Source: Paenibacillus dokdonensis
Lineage (GTDB): Bacteria; Bacillota; Bacilli; Paenibacillales; Paenibacillaceae
DNA: 64,000 bases
Reading direction: 5' to 3'
NCBI RefSeq assembly: GCF_004916975.1
Contig: NZ_STGQ01000001.1
Span: forward strand, 1,016,993-1,080,992
The notes under the pieces were generated by a model, which was given only the letters and a program-made list of their open reading frames with translations, did no database searches and was not told the origin of the DNA. The number at the start of each line of letters is the position of its first letter. Positions within the stretch are counted from its first letter, which is position 1. Shown piece by piece: positions 8,808-16,290 of the stretch. Both the position numbers and the translations under genes were made by a program.

Positions 8808-9715
8808 ATGGAATTGCGCCAACTGAATACATTTTGCACGGTTGCAGCAACATTAAATTTCACGAGGGCAGCAGAAGTGCTGAGCTACGTTCCTTCCAAC
8901 GTACGATGCAAATTAAAGCATTGGAAGATGAGTTGGGTGTTCGCCTCTTTGATCGGTTGGGCAAGCAACTCGCTCTTACAACTGCGGGCAAACGCTTTTT
9001 AACGCATGCCCAAGGCGTACTCGAAAAATTGGACGAAGCTCGCAGTGTTGTCCATGACAATGAAAAACTAAGTGGTACCCTAACGATAAGTGCGAATGAG
9101 GTTATCTGCTCCTATCGGCTTCCTCCTGTCTTCCAACGGTTCCGTTCGCAACATCCGGGAGTTCGCCTAATCTTTCGCTCAGTTCCTAATCAAGTGCTCA
9201 AGCAAACGTTATTTGAGGGAACCACGGATATCGTTTATATGCTAGACGAACCTATTCGCTCAAGCGGCCTTGTCGTGGAATCACTTGTAGAAGAAAATTT
9301 CCGTTTGTTAGCAGCTCCAGATCACCCACTTGCTAAGCGAAATATGCTGCAGTTGGAAGATTTTCATGAAGAAGTGTTCCTGACCAATGAAAAGGGTTGT
9401 CCATATCGAACGATGTTTGACCGGTCATTTGAGAAAGAGGGCATTGATAGCATCACGTATCTAGAGTTTCAAAGTGCTGAAGCCATTAAACAATGTGCGA
9501 TCTCGGGAATCGGTATCGGTTTTCTTCCTGAAATTGTTGTACAATCCGAAGTTGAACGCGGAGAACTGGTTGTTCTTCCATGGCTAATTCCGGACTTACA
9601 GGTTTATACACAGATGTTGTGGCACAAAGACAAGTGGCTTTCACCCATCATGTTATCTTTCATAGAATCAACAAGGGACGTTTTTCGTTTACAGAATGAG
9701 AATAAAACCATATAG
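8808..9715 (+). pseudogene. LysR-family regulator with a frameshift
   Basis: The N-terminal winged-helix (MELRQLNTFCTVAATLNFTRAAEVLSY) is in one frame up to about base 8903. The recognition helix and everything after it (MQIKALEDELGVRLFDRLGK, then a full substrate-binding domain with GTLTISANE, GIGIGFLPE) continue in another frame to the TAG at 9715. One missing base in GTA-CG-ATG, probably an A restoring GTAACGATG, would give a normal 302-residue LysR protein. As written, the DNA-binding domain is separated from the effector domain and the gene is dead, unless this is a sequencing error. It is divergent from the MetX-like hydrolase, its likely target. Confidence 0.8.
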
Positions 9716-9940
9716 CTTATGTACAAAAGGGGCATCATAAATGTGAGAGGAGTTGATTATTCTCTCTGCATTTGCGCCGGTATGTATGCTGCCATTTATC
9801 TACATTCTTGCTGATTGATTCACTGCACCCGAAGAGTTATTAAGCTAAGGCTTCGTATTATTTCCGACGCAGTTTTCACTGGAGGAATATATCCTTCAAA
9901 AGGTTTGGAAAAACAACGAAAATAAAGTTTGGAAATTTAG
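9716..9940. other. Intergenic region without recognisable gene
   Basis: No open frame with a ribosome site is seen between the lysR stop and repeat copy B. The only noted element is ATCCTTCAAAAGGTTTGG at 9891-9908, shared with 7267-7284, followed by AAAGTTTGGAAATTTAGAC that leads into the repeat. Confidence 0.4.
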
Positions 9941-10107
9941 ACAGTTGAAAAAGCTTTATCTAAAATCACAAAGATTGGAAAAGCTTTGCACATATTTTTC
10001 TCACTAATTGAAAAAGGTTTACAAAAAACGAAACCGCTTCGTTTTTTTGTAAGATTCTGGGTAATTAAAAGCGAATGTTTGTTCTATAATTATAGGGGAT
10101 ATAAAAA
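9941..10107 (+). repeat. Repeat copy B: terminator plus promoter module
   Basis: About 167 bp matching copy A at 7423-7599. It keeps the AT-rich stretch, a shortened hairpin (CGAA-ACCGC-TTCG plus T run), GCGAATGTTTGTTC (the LexA-like GAAT-N4-GTTC) and TATAAT (10085-10090). It ends at GGGGATATAAAAA and is followed after 24 bases by the start of a broken TIR-type gene, so this copy was the promoter of that gene. Confidence 0.8.
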
Positions 10108-10130
10108 TTATTGAAGGAAGGGATGTTACT

Positions 10131-10253
10131 CTGGATATTCGGCGACCGACCGCTTTTGTGAGTTATAGCTGGGGTGGAGAAGAGCATGAGAGTTGGGTAC
10201 ATAACCTAGTCCATCATCATCAATCCGTTATATCTTTTATAAAATATTTGTAA
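10131..10253 (+). pseudogene. Remnant of a TIR/SEFIR-domain protein (N-terminus only)
   Basis: The frame starting at CTG 10131, eight bases after AAGGAAGGG, encodes LDIRRPTAFVSYSWGGEEHE, then SWVHNLV, before turning to unrelated residues and a TAA at 10251. The pattern P.VFISYSWD.EEH..WV..L is the first strand and helix of TIR/SEFIR domains, common in bacterial NADase-type antiphage proteins. Only about 26 residues of that domain survive. The MarR promoter of the arsenic locus begins at once afterwards, so insertion of the ars unit probably truncated the gene. The start codon is uncertain because no ATG, GTG or TTG lies in frame near the ribosome site. Confidence 0.6.
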
Positions 10254-10262
10254 TTTGCAAAT
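10246..10262. promoter_or_regulatory. Candidate MarR operator, site 1
   Basis: ATTTGTAATTTGCAAAT lies just upstream of the MarR-family gene. A 14-of-17 copy (ACTTGTAAAATGCAAAT) lies upstream of the next gene at 10771-10787. An imperfect palindrome repeated before both genes fits an autoregulated MarR operator. Confidence 0.5.
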
Positions 10263-10296
10263 GATTAAGGTATAAATGAATCAAGAGGTGAAACAA

Positions 10297-10743
10297 ATGG
10301 AAAACCTAAGAGAGATCTTTCAAATCATGACACGTCGTTTTGGACTTTTGGATAAAAACTGCTGCACGGCAGGAGGCGTGGATATTTCCCTCGTTCAAAG
10401 TCATATTATTTATGAAATTGATCGCAAGCATAATCCATCCATTCAGCAGGTGGCAGATGCACTTGCAATGGATATTACAACGTTTAGCCGCCAGGTACAA
10501 AGCCTGGTCAAACTAGGGCTAGTTCAAAAAACGCCGCTTCCTGAAGACCGTAGGATCTATATTTTAAGTTTGACGACACAAGGTAAATATATTGCCACGG
10601 TTATTGATACACAAATGAATGATTACTTAAAAGAAGTATTTTCACATATGTCTGAGTTTGAACGAGATATGGTCGTTAACGCTATCAAGCTGCTCAACGA
10701 AAGCATGGCAAAATCTTCAGTATGTTGTACACCATTGGGATAA
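10297..10743 (+). CDS. MarR-family regulator with terminal cysteine pairs
   Basis: 148 residues from ATG 10297 (AGAGGTG six bases upstream; ATG 10276 would add seven residues and has a weaker site). Winged-helix fold: PSIQQVADALAMDITTFSRQVQSL is the helix-turn-helix, and LPEDRRIYILSLT is the beta wing with the conserved DRR. Cysteine pairs sit near both ends: Cys-22/23 (DKNCCTAGG) and Cys-143/144 (SVCCTPLG). Paired cysteines and the arsenic context suggest a trivalent-metalloid sensor that releases DNA on binding. It is the first gene of the flavoprotein unit and shares an operator motif with it. The sensing chemistry is inferred. Confidence 0.85.
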   Translation: MENLREIFQIMTRRFGLLDKNCCTAGGVDISLVQSHIIYEIDRKHNPSIQQVADALAMDITTFSRQVQSLVKLGLVQKTPLPEDRRIYILSLTTQGKYIATVIDTQMNDYLKEVFSHMSEFERDMVVNAIKLLNESMAKSSVCCTPLG

Positions 10744-10770
10744 TTATTTATCCCTTTTGTTTAACTAAAA

Positions 10771-10787
10771 ACTTGTAAAATGCAAAT
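10771..10787. promoter_or_regulatory. Candidate MarR operator, site 2
   Basis: ACTTGTAAAATGCAAAT, matching the site upstream of the MarR gene at 14 of 17 positions, is placed 20 bases before the flavoprotein start. It would give the MarR-family protein separate control of the flavoprotein. Confidence 0.45.
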
Positions 10788-10807
10788 AATATTGAGGGGG
10801 AACTAAC

Positions 10808-12166
10808 ATGTTTAAAAGTATTCCTGTGAACCAAACGAGCTGTTGCGACACACCGGCTAAGGAAAAGAGTCATCTACCTGTAGCCATTATTGGAGCAGGT
10901 CCGGTAGGGCTAGCAGCGGCGGCACATCTCATCTCACAAGGCGAGTCATTTATCATATTTGAAGCTGGCGATGAAGTCGGAGCGAATATTAGAAAATGGG
11001 AATACGTCCGACTTTTCTCACCGTGGGAGTATAACATCGATAAAGCGGCTAGAGAGTTGTTGCTTGCAACTGACTGGATCGCACCTGAAAATGCAGAGAT
11101 TCCGACAGGTAAAGAGCTTGTCGAACAATACTTAAAACCTTTAGCGGCGCTGCCCCAAGTAAGTCCTTATGTGTATTTGAATAGCAAAGTCACAGGGATC
11201 AGTCGTAAAGGGCTAAGCAAAGTGACAACAAAAGGACGCGAGCAGCTCCCATTTGTTATCCATGATGCGTCTGGTACATGGTCTAATCCCAACCCGCTTC
11301 GTTCGGATGGCATATATGGTCAAGATGAGATAGCCCTTCAAAATCGAATTAACTATGGCATTCCTAATGTATTAGGCACAGATAAAGAGCGTTATAGTGG
11401 CAAAAAAGTTCTTGTTGTAGGAAGCGGGCATTCTGCGATTAACACTTTATTAGAACTTGCGGAGCTGCAAAAGGAATCATACGCAACAGAAATCGTCTGG
11501 GCAATTCGTAAAGCGAATCTTGACGAAGTTTACGGAGGACGGGAATTAGATGGGCTGCCTGCAAGAGGGGCACTCGGTATTCGCATCCAGAAAGTCATTG
11601 AATCCGGTGCGGTAAAGGTGATGACGCCATTTCATATTGAAAAGCTAGTACCAAAGAGCGGGAAAATTCAGGTTGTCGGAACGATTAATGGTGAACAAAA
11701 TGTAATGGATGAGATTGATGAAATTGTCGGTAACACTGGATCCCGACCTGATTTATCGATTGTTCATGAAGTTAGGGTCATGACGGATCCAAGCTTGGAA
11801 AGTGTTTACGAGCTTGCACCATTAATTGATCCGAATGTGCACAGCTGTGGTACAGTTAGACCTCACGGAGAACAAGAGCTGCGCCAACCGGAAAAGGATT
11901 TTTATATTGTAGGCGCTAAAAGCTACGGCAGAGCGCCGACCTTCTTAATGGCAACCGGCTATGAGCAAGTTAGATCCATTGTTGCAGCATTGGTTGGTGA
12001 TATGGAGTCGGCGCGTAAAGTGGAGCTTGAACTTCCTGAGACAGGTGTTTGCGGTATTGGTGTTGGCGGCGGGGATAGCTGCTGTGGTCCTGTTAAAGTG
12101 GAAGAAACAACTTCTTCAAGTTGCTCTGCATCAGAACCCTCAAAGTCTAATTCGTGCTGCGGGTAA
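10808..12166 (+). CDS. FAD/NAD(P)-dependent oxidoreductase of the arsenic locus (ArsO-like)
   Basis: 452 residues, two-dinucleotide-binding flavoprotein fold: an FAD-binding GAGPVG about residue 28 (AIIGAGPVGLAAAAHL) and a second nucleotide motif VVGSGHSAINT near residue 203. Family relatives are flavin monooxygenases and thioredoxin-reductase-like proteins, and one subgroup found in ars operons is called ArsO. Unusual are the cysteine-rich ends: TSCCD near residue 12, and a C-terminal tail of about 40 residues with CGIGVGG, DSCCG, SSSCS and a final SCCG. These look like metalloid-handling arms. The substrate is unknown; redox conversion of organic or inorganic arsenicals is the working inference. 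It lies between MarR and ArsR. Confidence 0.8.
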   Translation: MFKSIPVNQTSCCDTPAKEKSHLPVAIIGAGPVGLAAAAHLISQGESFIIFEAGDEVGANIRKWEYVRLFSPWEYNIDKAARELLLATDWIAPENAEIPTGKELVEQYLKPLAALPQVSPYVYLNSKVTGISRKGLSKVTTKGREQLPFVIHDASGTWSNPNPLRSDGIYGQDEIALQNRINYGIPNVLGTDKERYSGKKVLVVGSGHSAINTLLELAELQKESYATEIVWAIRKANLDEVYGGRELDGLPARGALGIRIQKVIESGAVKVMTPFHIEKLVPKSGKIQVVGTINGEQNVMDEIDEIVGNTGSRPDLSIVHEVRVMTDPSLESVYELAPLIDPNVHSCGTVRPHGEQELRQPEKDFYIVGAKSYGRAPTFLMATGYEQVRSIVAALVGDMESARKVELELPETGVCGIGVGGGDSCCGPVKVEETTSSSCSASEPSKSNSCCG

Positions 12167-12312
12167 GAAATATAAAGAACATCCTGTATGACGCCATTGT
12201 AATTGGTGGAGGTTTCCCCAATATATTCGTCGTTGATTATATAAGTAATTCATTATATAGTTATATCAGTAAATATTGGACTCAACCAGACAAACGCTAG
12301 GAGGTGCTACAT

Positions 12313-12645
12313 ATGGAACAAAAGATACAGGAAATGGCGGAGGCTTATAAGTTATTAGCTGATAAAACGAGGCTGACAATTGTAGCACTGCTTAAAGAGC
12401 AGGAGCTCTGTGTCTGCGACATTACCGACATTATTGGTATGTCGCAGCCCAATGCTAGCCAGCATTTGCGAAAACTAAAATCAGCTGGTCTTCTGAATGA
12501 AAGGAAAAAAGGTCAGTGGGTATATTATTCGTTAAATCCCGCAGCAGAAGCTTATGTGCAGTGCATTTATGAACACTTGCCATCTATGAAAGACAAAGTA
12601 GCTTGTCTTAATAACAACTGCTGCAGTCCTCAGGAGGAAGTATGA
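12313..12645 (+). CDS. arsR: ArsR-family arsenical resistance repressor
   Basis: 110 residues from ATG 12313; AGGAGG (12299-12304) overlaps the alternative GTG, so the ATG is used. Winged helix with the metal site ELCVCD (Cys-33, Cys-35) directly before the recognition helix ([18 protein letters not shown]), the classical As(III)/Sb(III) site of ArsR. A second cysteine cluster, NNNCCSP, sits at the C-terminus and echoes the CC pairs of the upstream MarR and flavoprotein. Its stop overlaps the arsB start (ATGA). An AT-rich dyad region (TTATATAGTTATAT, about 12252-12268) upstream is a possible operator. Confidence 0.92.
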   Translation: MEQKIQEMAEAYKLLADKTRLTIVALLKEQELCVCDITDIIGMSQPNASQHLRKLKSAGLLNERKKGQWVYYSLNPAAEAYVQCIYEHLPSMKDKVACLNNNCCSPQEEV

Positions 12646-14093
12646 CAGTTATAGCCATTTTCATTTTTTTACTTACGCTTACTTTTGTGATTTGGCAGCC
12701 GAAAGGGCTCAATATCGGTTGGTCGGCATCCGCAGGAGCTGTTCTTGCACTCATCTTTGGAGTCGTAAGTTTCTCTGATGTAGGTACAGTTACAGGGATT
12801 GTATGGAATGCCACGCTTGCTTTTGTCGCCATTATTTTGATTTCACTCATTTTAGATGAAATCGGCTTTTTTGAATGGGCAGCGCTGCATATGGCGAGGC
12901 TTGCACGAGGTAAAGGTAAGCTAATGTTCGTGTACGTCGTTCTACTTGGAGCAGCCGTCGCAGCTTTCTTTGCCAATGATGGCGCCGCGCTTATTTTAAC
13001 ACCAATTGTGCTAGCGATGGTGCGAGCGCTCAAGTTCGATCAGAAAATGATTTTGCCCTTTATTATGGCAAGTGGTTTTATAGCGGATACGACATCACTT
13101 CCGCTTGTCGTCAGTAACCTTGTTAATATTGTGTCTGCTGATTATTTTGGTATTGGTTTTGTCGAATATGCCAGCCGGATGATCATTCCGAACTTCTTTT
13201 CACTATTGGCGAGCCTTTTGGTCTTGTTTATCTTCTTCCGTAAAAGCATTCCAGGTAACTACGACTTAAAACAGCTTAAAAAACCGGCAGAAGCCATCAA
13301 AGACAAGAAGCTGTTCCAAATTTCGTGGGTCATCTTAGCTGTTTTACTTGTTGCCTATCTGGTGAGCCAGTTTATAAAAGTTCCGGTTTCTGTGATTGCT
13401 GGTGTGGTTGCCATCCTCTTTATCCTGGCGGCACGCAAAAGTCCTGCTATTCATACATGGAAGCTGGTTAAAGGGGCTCCGTGGGCAGTTGTTATCTTCT
13501 CCATTGGCATGTATGTCGTTGTGTACGGTCTTCGTAATGTGGGGCTGACCGATGAGCTGGGGAAAGTCATTGAAGCTGTTTCAGAACAGGGGCTGTATGT
13601 CTCAACGGTAGGTATGGGCTTTTTAGCCGCTGTATTGTCATCGATTATGAACAATATGCCTACGGTTATGATTGATGCGCTTGCCATTAAAGGAACAGAG
13701 ACGCAAGGCATAATTCGGGAGTCGCTCGTATATGCCAATGTGATCGGCAGTGACTTGGGACCGAAAATCACGCCGATCGGATCGCTTGCTACCCTGTTGT
13801 GGCTACACGTCTTGTCACGTAAGAATATTAAAATTACATGGGGCAGTTATTTTAAAACCGGTATTCTACTCACGGTTCCGACATTGTTTATCACATTAAC
13901 AAGCTTATATATTTGGCTATACGTTATTGACTCAACAAGCATCAATGTTTGGGTTTTAATTGCTGCTGTAATTATCGTACTTGCTGTAATCGCCCTGCTT
14001 GTGAAAGCTCTGGTTAGCTCGAAAATAGACAAGGCAAAGTTTCAAGAAGAGACAGTTAAGATAAGCCAAAAAGAAAATAAAGGAGATCGTTAA
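12642..14093 (+). CDS. arsB: Arsenite efflux membrane protein ArsB
   Basis: 483 residues, hydrophobic throughout with about 12 membrane segments, of the ArsB/NhaD ion-transporter superfamily. Characteristic are [18 protein letters not shown] near residue 107, MNNMPTVMI near residue 337, and [19 protein letters not shown] near residue 370, the paired helical-hairpin motifs of ArsB. It exports arsenite or antimonite from the cytoplasm using the proton gradient. Translation is coupled to arsR by the ATGA overlap, and it is followed three bases later by arsC, so arsRBC and the phosphatase form one operon. No arsA ATPase is present. Confidence 0.93.
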   Translation: MTVIAIFIFLLTLTFVIWQPKGLNIGWSASAGAVLALIFGVVSFSDVGTVTGIVWNATLAFVAIILISLILDEIGFFEWAALHMARLARGKGKLMFVYVVLLGAAVAAFFANDGAALILTPIVLAMVRALKFDQKMILPFIMASGFIADTTSLPLVVSNLVNIVSADYFGIGFVEYASRMIIPNFFSLLASLLVLFIFFRKSIPGNYDLKQLKKPAEAIKDKKLFQISWVILAVLLVAYLVSQFIKVPVSVIAGVVAILFILAARKSPAIHTWKLVKGAPWAVVIFSIGMYVVVYGLRNVGLTDELGKVIEAVSEQGLYVSTVGMGFLAAVLSSIMNNMPTVMIDALAIKGTETQGIIRESLVYANVIGSDLGPKITPIGSLATLLWLHVLSRKNIKITWGSYFKTGILLTVPTLFITLTSLYIWLYVIDSTSINVWVLIAAVIIVLAVIALLVKALVSSKIDKAKFQEETVKISQKENKGDR

Positions 14094-14096
14094 ATC

Positions 14097-14522
14097 ATGA
14101 ACAACAAACCACTCGTTTACTTTTTGTGTACCGGAAATTCTTGCAGAAGCCAAATCGCTGATGGATTTTTAAAGGCACTTGGAAGCGATAAGTATGAAGT
14201 GAAAAGCGCAGGCCTAGAAGCTCACGGCTTAAATCCACGGGCTGTTCAAACGATGAAAGAAGTGGGAATTGATATTTCGAATCACACTTCGGATGTCATT
14301 GATCCTGAAATTTTAAAACAAGCTGATTATATTATCACGCTTTGTGGTCATGCCAACGATAATTGTCCGGTCGTCCGTAACGATAAAGCAGAAAGATGGC
14401 ACTGGGGCTTTGATGACCCAGCAAAAGCGACGGGTACAGAAGAAGAAATTACAGCTAAGTTTGCAGAAGTTCGTGATTCAATTAAAAATCGAATTGAGCA
14501 ATTTTTGAAAGAGGGCAAGTAA
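14097..14522 (+). CDS. arsC: Thioredoxin-coupled arsenate reductase
   Basis: 141 residues of the low-molecular-weight phosphatase-like ArsC group. The P-loop CTGNSCR holds the nucleophile Cys-11 and Arg-17, and the relay cysteines are Cys-83 and Cys-90 (LCGHANDNC), exactly the three-cysteine set used by the thioredoxin-dependent enzyme of Bacillus and Staphylococcus. It reduces arsenate to arsenite, which ArsB exports. AGGAG precedes the ATG within the arsB end. The tight spacing, three bases to arsB and one base to the next gene, places it in the operon. Confidence 0.95.
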   Translation: MNNKPLVYFLCTGNSCRSQIADGFLKALGSDKYEVKSAGLEAHGLNPRAVQTMKEVGIDISNHTSDVIDPEILKQADYIITLCGHANDNCPVVRNDKAERWHWGFDDPAKATGTEEEITAKFAEVRDSIKNRIEQFLKEGK

Positions 14523-14523
14523 G

Positions 14524-14967
14524 ATGCATAATAGCAAAAAGCAATACCATGCTCTCATTGCGGATAAAATCTTCATGGGCGGAGCTGCTGATGTAGAAAC
14601 TATGGTTTTAAATGAAGGTGTTGAAATTGTCGTGGATCTAAGAGAGGAAGCAGAGGGGTGTGCTTATCCGGCGGAACATGTACGCTGGGTGAAAGTTCCA
14701 CTTGATGATAAAACTAAAGAAACGGAAGCGGGTCTCTTAAAACAAGCAATTGATGAGGTTGTTAGAGCTTATAAAGACGGCAAAAAAGTTGCCTTTCACT
14801 GTGGTGGAGGCAAGGGAAGAACAGGAACCGTTGCTGCTGGTACCTTATTAGAGCTAGGGCTTTCTGATACTTTCGAGGATGCTGAAGCAAAAGCGAAAAG
14901 CATCCGAGATGTCATCAACATTAAGCCCATGCAAAGGGCATTATTGCAGCAAATTTACGCAAGATAA
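14524..14967 (+). CDS. Dual-specificity-type phosphatase in the ars operon
   Basis: 147 residues with the cysteine phosphatase signature HCGGGKGRTG (Cys-93, Arg-99) and an upstream general-acid candidate Asp in VPLDD (Asp-61/62). The fold is that of DSP/PTP-like phosphatases, distinct from ArsC although both use a CX5R loop. Genes of this kind occur beside arsC in Bacillus-type ars operons, but the substrate is not established; an arsenate- or phosphate-ester role is speculation. It starts one base after the arsC stop and is the last gene of the operon. Confidence 0.85.
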   Translation: MHNSKKQYHALIADKIFMGGAADVETMVLNEGVEIVVDLREEAEGCAYPAEHVRWVKVPLDDKTKETEAGLLKQAIDEVVRAYKDGKKVAFHCGGGKGRTGTVAAGTLLELGLSDTFEDAEAKAKSIRDVINIKPMQRALLQQIYAR

Positions 14968-14982
14968 CATTAAATTATAAGC

Positions 14983-15018
14983 AAAAAACCGGGCATGAAA
15001 TGCTTTCCGTTTTTTTGT
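14983..15018 (+). terminator. Terminator after the ars operon
   Basis: AAAAAACCGGGCAT-GAA-ATGCTTTCCGTTTTTTT forms a stem with a small mismatch and a T run. The sequence right after it belongs to a minus-strand gene fragment, so this marks one edge of the ars unit. Confidence 0.65.
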
Positions 15019-15264
15019 TTCTACTTTTTTATATTCAAAACCATCTGCTGCTAGCTGTGCAGAGAGTTTTTCTTGAATGGGTTCAACTTCTTTTATTGCA
15101 TAATTCACTTCGCCGGTTTGCAGGTTTTCATACTTTACTTTATTATCATCAACTTTTGTGATTTTGAACTCTTCTTTTCCATTTGAATCTGTTGCAATAT
15201 AGTAATTGTCGTATTGAACTAATGTAGAACCATCTGTAAAAGTGACAGAATTACTGGTTGTGTT
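15006..15264 (-). pseudogene. Fragment of an unidentified gene cut by the ars unit
   Basis: On the minus strand the frame from 15264 encodes a coherent polypeptide (NTTSNSVTFTDGSTLVQYDN, then YYIATDSNGKEEFKITKVDDN) with charged, beta-rich character. It is preceded by an in-frame TAA and has no start codon with a ribosome site. At about 15006 it runs straight into the reverse strand of the ars terminator. It resembles the C-terminal part of a small secreted or lipoprotein domain, but I do not recognise the family. It is best read as a leftover of the gene that stood here before the ars unit arrived. Confidence 0.5.
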
Positions 15265-15311
15265 TTAACTAGGTCTGTGATACTTTCAGCGTGTTCCATT
15301 TGTGATACTGG

Positions 15312-15512
15312 CTATTTCTTTTCTTTGAAGAAATCGTACTTGATCACAAAATCAAAGAGAGCCGTAATTGCAATTGCTCCAAGTGGAATCATTAAGTATG
15401 CCCATGGCGGATTATTTGGAGCTTCACCAGGGGGTGCTTCCATTAAAATCTCACCAAGGACTAAACAATAAATTACGGCCACTACAATACCTGTTACGTT
15501 TCTATTTTTCAT
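15312..15512 (-). CDS. Small two-helix membrane protein
   Basis: 66 residues with a good start (GAGGTG nine bases upstream of the ATG at 15512). Two hydrophobic segments, GIVVAVIYCLVLGEILM (about 8-24) and YLMIPLGAIAITALFDFVI (about 39-57), are joined by a proline-rich loop (APPGEAPNNPPW), with a charged tail KYDFFKEKK. Function unknown. Single gene with no partner on the same strand. Confidence 0.6.
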   Translation of the reverse strand: MKNRNVTGIVVAVIYCLVLGEILMEAPPGEAPNNPPWAYLMIPLGAIAITALFDFVIKYDFFKEKK

Positions 15513-15842
15513 AGCTGTTTTTCACCTCAAATCCCCTCAAGAAATTCAAAGTATTGTATTTTTTTACCTAAAAAAATTATAACACGGCGCACAACAAATG
15601 GAGGAGTTTTTCTCCTTTTCAACCCTATTTAAAACTCCGTAATATCGATTCAAGCATACCAGATTTTGTGAACTCTAGAGTAATATCACAGCATTCCTCT
15701 TTTGCAGCCTCATAAATCAAAAAACTACCCTCACGCTTCTGGTTATACCTAAGTTCCCGAAAGTTATAACGAGGGAGGCAAGTTTAGCCGTTTATTCAAA
15801 AGTGCCAAATTCCATCATTAATTATAATTATTATAAATAAGT
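15513..15842. other. Intergenic region with a possible gene remnant
   Basis: On the minus strand, 15631-15780 encodes NFRELRYNQKREGSFLIYEA and then AKEECCDITLEFTKSG before a TAG. The frame is closed upstream and has no start, so it looks like the decayed end of an unknown gene. The rest is AT-rich, and nothing else is supported. Confidence 0.35.
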
Positions 15843-15873
15843 ATTGACTTTAAAATGATAAATGTTATCATTT
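15843..15873 (+). promoter_or_regulatory. Promoter overlapped by a Fur-like palindrome
   Basis: TTGACT (15843-15848) and TATCAT (15865-15870) are a -35/-10 pair with 16 bp spacing. The region between and over the -10 is a perfect 9-3-9 palindrome with arms AAATGATAA and TTATCATTT (15853-15873). Its core TGATAAA-T-GTTATCA differs from the Fur 7-1-7 box (TGATAAT-N-ATTATCA) at two positions. A metal-responsive repressor of the Fur family would block this promoter. The downstream leader holds a hairpin (CGATC...GCGGC-ATGA-GCCGC...GATCG, 15904-15936). Confidence 0.6.
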
Positions 15874-15971
15874 ATATATGACCTCATTAAATTTTTCGGT
15901 CTACGATCATCGACGCGGCATGAGCCGCATGGATCGAGGCGCGAACGAATGAATGGAAAGGGTGATCTGGG

Positions 15972-16091
15972 ATGACGCTGTATCAAAGTGTATGCCCCGT
16001 GTGCCACCAGCCAATTAAAAATTTGAAGCATACGATCATTTGCGGCTGTGGGAGCAAAATCAAAACTAAAATTAAACTCAAAGTTTCCTGA
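15972..16091 (+). CDS. 39-residue zinc-ribbon-like protein
   Basis: MTLYQSVCPVCHQPIKNLKH, then TIICGCGSKIKTKIKLKVS. Four cysteines in a CPVC...CGC arrangement and a strongly basic C-terminus resemble a minimal zinc knuckle able to bind nucleic acid. AAGGGTGAT eight bases upstream is a credible ribosome site, and a strong terminator lies 70 bases downstream. It is the only open frame behind the Fur-like promoter at 15843-15873. No family is recognised. It may be a metal-regulated microprotein or a metal-buffering peptide. Confidence 0.5.
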   Translation: MTLYQSVCPVCHQPIKNLKHTIICGCGSKIKTKIKLKVS

Positions 16092-16159
16092 CGGGACAAC
16101 GCATTGGATAGAGCAAGAACGGTGGGATACCGGAAATCTGAAGCAAGTGGAAGAAATCG

Positions 16160-16194
16160 AAGGAGAGCCTGTAAAAAGGCTCTCCTTTATTTTA
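16160..16194 (+). terminator. Terminator after the zinc-ribbon-like gene
   Basis: AAGGAGAGCCT-GTAAAA-AGGCTCTCCTT is a perfect 11-bp stem followed by TATTTTAT. It closes the short transcript that starts at the Fur-like promoter. Confidence 0.85.
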
Positions 16195-16290
16195 TCTACT
16201 CAGAAATCGGATATAAACGAGTTTAACTATTGACTTCAAATAGCACTTCATTTTAGAGTAGGTATAATAATAACTACTACGAGGTTGAAT

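Noticed and set aside
7423..10107. Insertion sequence or composite transposon bounded by the two repeats
   Set aside because: The repeats are direct, have no inverted ends and no transposase, and contain a promoter and terminator, so duplication or recombination is more likely.
15831..16031. 66-codon minus-strand frame over the zinc-ribbon-like gene
   Set aside because: No ribosome site; the plus strand has promoter, ribosome site, gene and terminator in order.
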